64,000 bases of DNA from Streptomyces sp. NP160 (lineage in GTDB: Bacteria; Actinomycetota; Actinomycetes; Actinomycetales; Quadrisphaeraceae), in assembly GCF_006335115.1 (NCBI RefSeq), contig NZ_VDMJ01000030.1, positions 1 to 64,000 on the forward strand. The letters are read 5' to 3'. The notes below the pieces were generated by a model, which saw only the letters and a program-made list of their open reading frames with translations, was not told the origin of the DNA and made no database searches. A program made the position numbers and the translations under genes. The stretch's first letter is position 1. Each line of letters begins with the position of its first letter. Of the stretch, positions 59,789-64,000 are shown piece by piece.

Positions 59789-60476
59789 GAAGCCCTCGGC
59801 CGTGCCGCAGCAGCTCCTGCTGCTGCGGCACGGCCAGGTCGCGTCCCACCGAGGTGACGTCCCCGTCACCGACGAGGGCCTGGTGACCGCCCGCGAGGTC
59901 GGGCGGCACCTGGCCGAGCGCGGACTGCCGCTGAACCTGCTGTGCGGCAGCACCCGGCGCACCCGCGAGACCGCGGAGGCGATCGCGCAGGGCGCCCGCT
60001 CCGCCGGAGCGCGGGTCCTGGGACCTCAGGTGGCTGCTGGCCTGCGCAACCCCGACCTGTACCTGGCAGGCGCCCGGGTCGACATGGTCTCCAGCGCTGA
60101 GGCCTTCACGGCCCAGGTGCCGGACCTGGATGTCGAGACCGTCACCAACAGCGCCTTCTACGAGAAGTGGCTGGTCTCCGGTGACCGGGTTGGCTGGTGG
60201 CTGGACCACCCGTCACCGCCCGGGGACGACGGTCACGACGTGGTCCGACGCGTGCGCCGCTTCGCCGCGAGCCTGGCCGACCTGCCGGCCGAGGTCCTGA
60301 CCGTCGGCGTCACCCACTCACCCGTGCTGCGCGCCTGCCTGCGGGACGTCACCGGCGAGGACGCCGGCGAGCCCGCCTGGGTGGCCGGGCTGGAGGGGCG
60401 CGTCGAAGTCGACCGCACCGTCCACCTGCGGCCGCTCCTGCAGGCGCCCACCGGCTCTGCCGCAACCCCCGGGTGA
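59781..60476 (+). CDS. Histidine phosphatase superfamily protein
   Basis: 231 residues with LLRHGQ at residues 14-19 (phosphorylated His17, Arg16), the second catalytic His179 (GVTHSPV), and the supporting STRRTRETAE. It removes phosphate from small molecules or proteins. In the cluster its likely function is dephosphorylation of a phosphorylated intermediate made by the PEP-synthase-like pair, as CreD does in the Corynebacterium cresol pathway. This is an inference. It overlaps the ABM gene; 113 bp separate it from the aldehyde dehydrogenase gene. Confidence 0.85.
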   Translation: MSEKPSAVPQQLLLLRHGQVASHRGDVPVTDEGLVTAREVGRHLAERGLPLNLLCGSTRRTRETAEAIAQGARSAGARVLGPQVAAGLRNPDLYLAGARVDMVSSAEAFTAQVPDLDVETVTNSAFYEKWLVSGDRVGWWLDHPSPPGDDGHDVVRRVRRFAASLADLPAEVLTVGVTHSPVLRACLRDVTGEDAGEPAWVAGLEGRVEVDRTVHLRPLLQAPTGSAATPG

Positions 60477-60589
60477 GTCGCCGTCCTTCCACCGAGCGCG
60501 TGCACCCGCAGCGCTGAGCACTCCGAAGACCACAGCCCGCGGCCGAGTGAGCAATCCCCTCGCACCGCGCCGAGCACCCGGGAGAAGCG

Positions 60590-62044
60590 ATGACCACCAC
60601 GACCACCACCAGCAGCACCGGCCGGAACGACAGCCTGAGCCTGACCACGGTCAACCCCGCCACGGGGGAGGCGCTGCAGACGTACCCCACGCACTCCAGC
60701 GCCGACGTGGAGGATGTGCTGGCCGCTGTCCACGCCACCCAGCCCGCCTGGGCCGCCCGTCCGCTGGCTGAGCGCGCCGAGGTGCTGGCCCGGGCCGCTG
60801 TGCTCCTGCGCGAGCAACGCCAACCCCTTGCCGAGCTCATGGTCGCCGAGATGGGCAAGCCGGTCGGGGAGGCGCTGGCCGAGGTGGACAAGTGCGCCTG
60901 GGTCTGCGAGTACTACGCCGAGACCGGGCCCGAGGTGCTCGCCGACCAGGAGGTCAGCACGGGCGCGCGCCGCAGCTGGGTCAGCTACGAGCCGCTCGGC
61001 GTGGTCCTGGCGGTGATGCCGTGGAACTTCCCCTACTGGCAGGTCTTCCGCTTCGCGGCCCCCACGCTGCTGGCGGGGAACACCGCGCTGCTGAAGCACT
61101 CCCCGAACGTCACGGGCTGCGCGCTCGCCGTCGAGCGGCTCCTGCGCGAGGCTGGCGCCCCTGAGCAGGCCTTCCGCACCCTCGTCATCGCCGAGCCGGA
61201 GGTCCCGGCGGCCACCGAGGCCCTGCTGGCTGACGACCGTGTCGCGGCCGTCAGCCTCACCGGCAGCGAGCGCGCTGGTGCAGCGGTGGCCGCCGCCGCG
61301 GGACGCAGCATCAAGAAGAGCCTGCTGGAGCTGGGCGGCTCGGACCCCTTCGTCGTGCGCGCGGACGCCGACCTCGACGTCGTCGTCGCCTCCGCGGTCA
61401 AGGCCCGCTTCATCAACTCCGGGCAGAGCTGCCTGGCGGCCAAGCGCTTCATCGTCCACCGCGACGTTGCGGAGGACTTCATCGAGCGCTTCACCGCCGC
61501 CGTCGCCGACCTCACCGTGGGTGACCCGTCCGACCCCGCGACCGCGGTGGGACCGATGGCCCGCGCGGACCTGCTGGACGCCCTGGACCGCCAGGTGGCG
61601 GAGTCCGTGGCCAAGGGCGCCGAGGTCCGGACCGGCGGGCACCGCCTGGACCGGCCCGGCTCGTTCTACGCCCCCACCGTCGTCGTCGGTGTGAGCCCGG
61701 ACGTGCCGGTGATGGCTGAGGAGACCTTCGGCCCGGTGGCGGCTGTCGCGGTCGTCGAGGACGACGACGAGGCCGTCGCCGTTGCCCAGGCCACCCGGTA
61801 CGGCCTAGCCGCCAGCGTCTGGAGCCGCGACGAGCAGGCTGCGCTGGCCGTGGGCAAGCGCATCACCTCCGGGGCCCTGTTCGTCAACGCCGTCGTCGCC
61901 TCCGACCCCCGGTTGCCCTTCGGCGGCACCAAGCGCAGCGGGTACGGACGCGAACTTGGGTCTGCCGGTGCCGTGGAGTTCACCAACGCCCGGACCTACT
62001 ACGTCGGGGCCGGCGCTGCACCGACCGGCCCCGCCACGGAGTGA
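60590..62044 (+). CDS. NAD(P)-dependent aldehyde dehydrogenase (succinate-semialdehyde dehydrogenase-like)
   Basis: 484 residues. Catalytic Cys281 (NSGQSCLAAKRF) and Glu247 (LLELGGSDPF); PWNFPYWQVFRFAAP and LTGSERAG for cofactor binding. The PYWQVFRF and SDPRLPFGG segments are typical of GabD/Sad-like enzymes. Start: ATG with GGGAGAA upstream. It oxidises an aldehyde intermediate to the acid; succinate semialdehyde is possible if the substrate is a heterocycle. Confidence 0.91.
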   Translation: MTTTTTTSSTGRNDSLSLTTVNPATGEALQTYPTHSSADVEDVLAAVHATQPAWAARPLAERAEVLARAAVLLREQRQPLAELMVAEMGKPVGEALAEVDKCAWVCEYYAETGPEVLADQEVSTGARRSWVSYEPLGVVLAVMPWNFPYWQVFRFAAPTLLAGNTALLKHSPNVTGCALAVERLLREAGAPEQAFRTLVIAEPEVPAATEALLADDRVAAVSLTGSERAGAAVAAAAGRSIKKSLLELGGSDPFVVRADADLDVVVASAVKARFINSGQSCLAAKRFIVHRDVAEDFIERFTAAVADLTVGDPSDPATAVGPMARADLLDALDRQVAESVAKGAEVRTGGHRLDRPGSFYAPTVVVGVSPDVPVMAEETFGPVAAVAVVEDDDEAVAVAQATRYGLAASVWSRDEQAALAVGKRITSGALFVNAVVASDPRLPFGGTKRSGYGRELGSAGAVEFTNARTYYVGAGAAPTGPATE

Positions 62045-62053
62045 CGGACGACC

Positions 62054-62917
62054 GTGCTGCCCTTCCGCTACGCGCGCCCCGGCTCAGTGGCCGAGGCGCT
62101 CCAGCTGCGCCAGGACCACCCCGACTCCCGCTACCTGGCCGGGGGCACCGACCTGACGGTGGGGCTGCGCGACGGCAAGGTGCGACCTGACCTGCTCATC
62201 GACATCAAGCGCCTCGACGACCTCGCCCCGGGCATCACCGAGACCGACGACGGCGGGCTGCACATCAGCGCCACGACCCGGATGACCGAGGTCGGCGCCC
62301 ACCCCCGGGTGCGCGCCCACTACCCGGCTCTGGTGGAGGCCGCCAACATCGTGGGGTCCATCCAGATCCGCAACCGCGCCACCATCGCCGGCAACAGCTG
62401 CACCGCGTCCCCGGCGGCCGACACGGTTCCCCCGTTGTCGGTCTACGGGGCCTCGGTCGTCATGCAGGGACCTGCGGGACGTCGCGAGCTGGAGCTGGTG
62501 GACTACATCACTGGGCCCCGGCGCACAGAGCTCGCCGCTGACGAGATGGTCGTCGGGATGCGACTGCCGGCTCCGCGCCACCCCCGCGGCAGCGCCTTCG
62601 CCCGCCTCACCCGACGCCGCGGGGTGGACCTCGCGACCATCAACCTCGCGTGCAGCGCCAGCGAGGACGGCGAGGTCGTCTTCGCCTACGGCGCCGTCGC
62701 GCCGCGCCCGCTGCTGGTGCGCGACACCAGCGGCACGCTCATCGACCCCGAATCCTCACCGAGCGCCAAGGACGCTGTGCTGGCCGAGATGGCCGCCCAC
62801 GCCTCACCCATCACCGACGTGCGCGCCACCGCCGAGTACCGCGCGGCGATGCTGCTCGTCCTCAGCCGGCGCGCACTGGCCTCAGCCACCACCCGACTCA
62901 GGGAGTCACCGCAGTGA
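62054..62917 (+). CDS. Molybdenum hydroxylase FAD-binding subunit (CoxM/XdhB-like)
   Basis: 287 residues. FAD motifs LAGGTDLTVGLRDG (about residues 31-44) and IRNRATIAGN plus SPAADTVPPL are present, and CO_deh_flav_C is at the end. It starts with GTG 9 nt after the ALDH stop and overlaps the next gene by 4 nt. It passes electrons from the Fe-S subunit to its acceptor. Confidence 0.93.
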   Translation: MLPFRYARPGSVAEALQLRQDHPDSRYLAGGTDLTVGLRDGKVRPDLLIDIKRLDDLAPGITETDDGGLHISATTRMTEVGAHPRVRAHYPALVEAANIVGSIQIRNRATIAGNSCTASPAADTVPPLSVYGASVVMQGPAGRRELELVDYITGPRRTELAADEMVVGMRLPAPRHPRGSAFARLTRRRGVDLATINLACSASEDGEVVFAYGAVAPRPLLVRDTSGTLIDPESSPSAKDAVLAEMAAHASPITDVRATAEYRAAMLLVLSRRALASATTRLRESPQ

Positions 62918-63591
62918 ACCCCACCACCGCGCCGCCCACCGCCACGCCGACTGGTGAGGACCACCAGGTGCAGCTGCGCGTCAACGGCACTCCCCACACC
63001 ATCCGCGTGCCCGCCCACACCGCGCTGCTGGACGCGCTGCGCGACAGCTGCGGCCTGACCGGGTCCAAGCAGTGCTGCGCGGTGGGGGAGTGCGGTGCGT
63101 GCACCGTCAGCGTCGACGGGCGGACCGTCAACTCCTGCCTGGTCCTGGCCGTCGAGGTCGACGGCTCCGACGTCATCACCGCCGAAGGCCTCGCGCCCTC
63201 CGGGGAGCTGAACCACGTCCAGCAGGCCTTCCTCGACCACGGCGCCGTCCAGTGCGGCTTCTGCATCCCCGGCATGGTCGTCTCGGCCCAGGCGATCATC
63301 GAGCGCAACCCCGACCCGGACATCGAGGACATCCGCAACGGGCTGTCGGGCAACCTGTGCCGCTGTGCCGGCTACAACCGCATGTTCGCCGCTGTGCTGG
63401 ACGCGGCCGAGCGCACCCGGCGCCAGTGCGGCACCGGCGCCGGTGGCTGCTCAGGTGCCGCAGCGCCGGCCGTCGCGGCGGCCGAGGCCGCCGAGCAACC
63501 GGCCCACGGCGACCTCGATGACGACCTGGACAAGCACCCGTCCTCCGCGTCGCGGACCGCCGCGGCCGAGGGCGGGCCGGTGCGGTCATGA
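62914..63591 (+). CDS. Molybdenum hydroxylase [2Fe-2S] subunit (CoxS/XdhC-type small subunit)
   Basis: 225 residues. Plant-type cluster ligands Cys55, Cys60, Cys63 and Cys75 (ECGACTV region), and the second cluster ligands Cys114, Cys117, Cys149 and Cys151 (VQCGFCIPG, NLCRCAGY). An extra Cys54 replaces the usual Gly. The C-terminal 60 residues form an Ala/Asp/Gly-rich tail with two more Cys. GTG overlaps the FAD subunit stop. The large Mo subunit follows with 4-nt overlap. Confidence 0.93.
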   Translation: MNPTTAPPTATPTGEDHQVQLRVNGTPHTIRVPAHTALLDALRDSCGLTGSKQCCAVGECGACTVSVDGRTVNSCLVLAVEVDGSDVITAEGLAPSGELNHVQQAFLDHGAVQCGFCIPGMVVSAQAIIERNPDPDIEDIRNGLSGNLCRCAGYNRMFAAVLDAAERTRRQCGTGAGGCSGAAAPAVAAAEAAEQPAHGDLDDDLDKHPSSASRTAAAEGGPVRS

Positions 63592-64000
63592 GCACGCGAG
63601 AGGGAGGCGCCGGCGTCACCACCGGGGCGGGGTCAGCGGTCAGCGACGGCCCCTCGGTGGGCACCCACGCCCGCCGCATCGGGGGACGTGAGCGGGTCAC
63701 CGGCACCCAGCAGTTCGTGGCCGACATCCGGCTGGAGGGGATGCTGCACGTCAAGCTCGTCACCCTCGACGTCGGACGGGCGCGCATCACCAGCATCGAC
63801 GCCAGCGCCGCGCTCGCCCTGCCGGGAGTGGTCGACGTCCTGACCCCTGCCGACCTGCCGCAGCCGGTGCCGCGCTTCGGGCCGGCCTACCAGGACCGAC
63901 CGGTCCTCGCCGACGGTGAGACCAGCTACCACGGCGAACCCGTCGCCGCCGTGGCCGCGGAGACCGAGGCGATCGCCGAGCAGGCGGTCGCGCTCGTCCG
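63588..64000 (+). CDS. Molybdenum hydroxylase large subunit (CoxL/XdhA-like), partial
   Basis: 137 codons of an ATG-started gene that runs off the right edge. The N-terminal Ald_Xan_dh_C domain is visible: RIGGRERVTGTQQFVADI, MLHVKLVTLDVGRARITSID, and HGEPVAAVAAET. It would carry the molybdopterin cofactor and the substrate pocket, which lie beyond the window, so substrate type (CO, xanthine, aldehyde, N-heterocycle) cannot be read. XdhC at 52657 fits its maturation. Confidence 0.92.
   Translation, partial: MSTREGGAGVTTGAGSAVSDGPSVGTHARRIGGRERVTGTQQFVADIRLEGMLHVKLVTLDVGRARITSIDASAALALPGVVDVLTPADLPQPVPRFGPAYQDRPVLADGETSYHGEPVAAVAAETEAIAEQAVALV

Noticed and set aside
60477-60521. 14-codon frame after the histidine phosphatase gene
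   Set aside because: Too short and without conservation evidence; the GTGA overlap alone is not enough.

Overview
The window is chromosomal DNA of a very GC-rich actinobacterium. The grounds are strong G/C bias at third codon positions, many GTG starts, 4-base GTGA/ATGA gene overlaps, and several apparently leaderless genes with a TANNNT -10 box 6-7 nt before the start codon. The families would suit a soil or plant-associated Actinomycetota, but no marker fixes the genus. There are no rRNA genes, intact tRNAs, CRISPR arrays, transposases or integrases.

Region 1 (1-17622) is a plant glycoside locus. The minus-strand operon rhaI - rhaE (aldolase fused to lactaldehyde dehydrogenase) - rhaB - lldD converts L-rhamnose to DHAP and pyruvate. 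A LacI regulator, a CUT1 sugar importer (binding protein and two permeases, no ATPase) and a GH78 alpha-L-rhamnosidase lie on the plus strand. Two identical TGAAACGATTCA operators sit at the two structural-gene promoters. Next come a TetR regulator and a plus-strand operon of MFS transporter, GH1 beta-glucosidase, esterase and bicupin quercetinase-like dioxygenase. Together these suggest use of flavonoid rhamnosides such as rutin or quercitrin.

Region 2 (17689-26131) holds cell-envelope and signalling genes: a Gly-rich anchored protein divergent from an OmpR-type two-component system, a GT39-like membrane glycosyltransferase with a 7-copy AGGM repeat, and a CPBP protease - histidine kinase - NarL regulator operon.

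Region 3 (26132-30360) is a scarred accessory stretch. Two diverged tRNA 3'-end-like repeats flank a TetR/SDR pair with an 18-bp perfect palindrome, followed by truncated regulator remnants.

Region 4 (30361-37254) carries a DeoR regulator and an APC permease - GMC oxidoreductase - SIS isomerase - ROK kinase operon whose logic resembles fructosamine (Frl) catabolism, plus a GNAT acetyltransferase. Region 5 (37568-47747) has a CUT2 sugar ABC importer, an AraC regulator and a DUF5107/TPR protein - zinc dehydrogenase - DUF4380-like operon. Region 6 (47976-52272) has two aldo/keto reductases, a SnoaL-like protein, an MFS exporter and a TetR regulator.

Region 7 (52463 to the right edge) is the most unusual. 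A GntR regulator separates a minus-strand metallo-beta-lactamase - XdhC - small membrane protein operon from a plus-strand operon. The latter encodes a two-polypeptide PEP-synthase-like phosphotransferase, an FAH-family hydrolase, an ABM-domain protein, a histidine phosphatase, an aldehyde dehydrogenase and the three subunits of a molybdenum hydroxylase (the last truncated by the window edge). This suggests a phosphorylate - oxidise - dephosphorylate catabolic route for an unknown, perhaps phenolic or heterocyclic, substrate.
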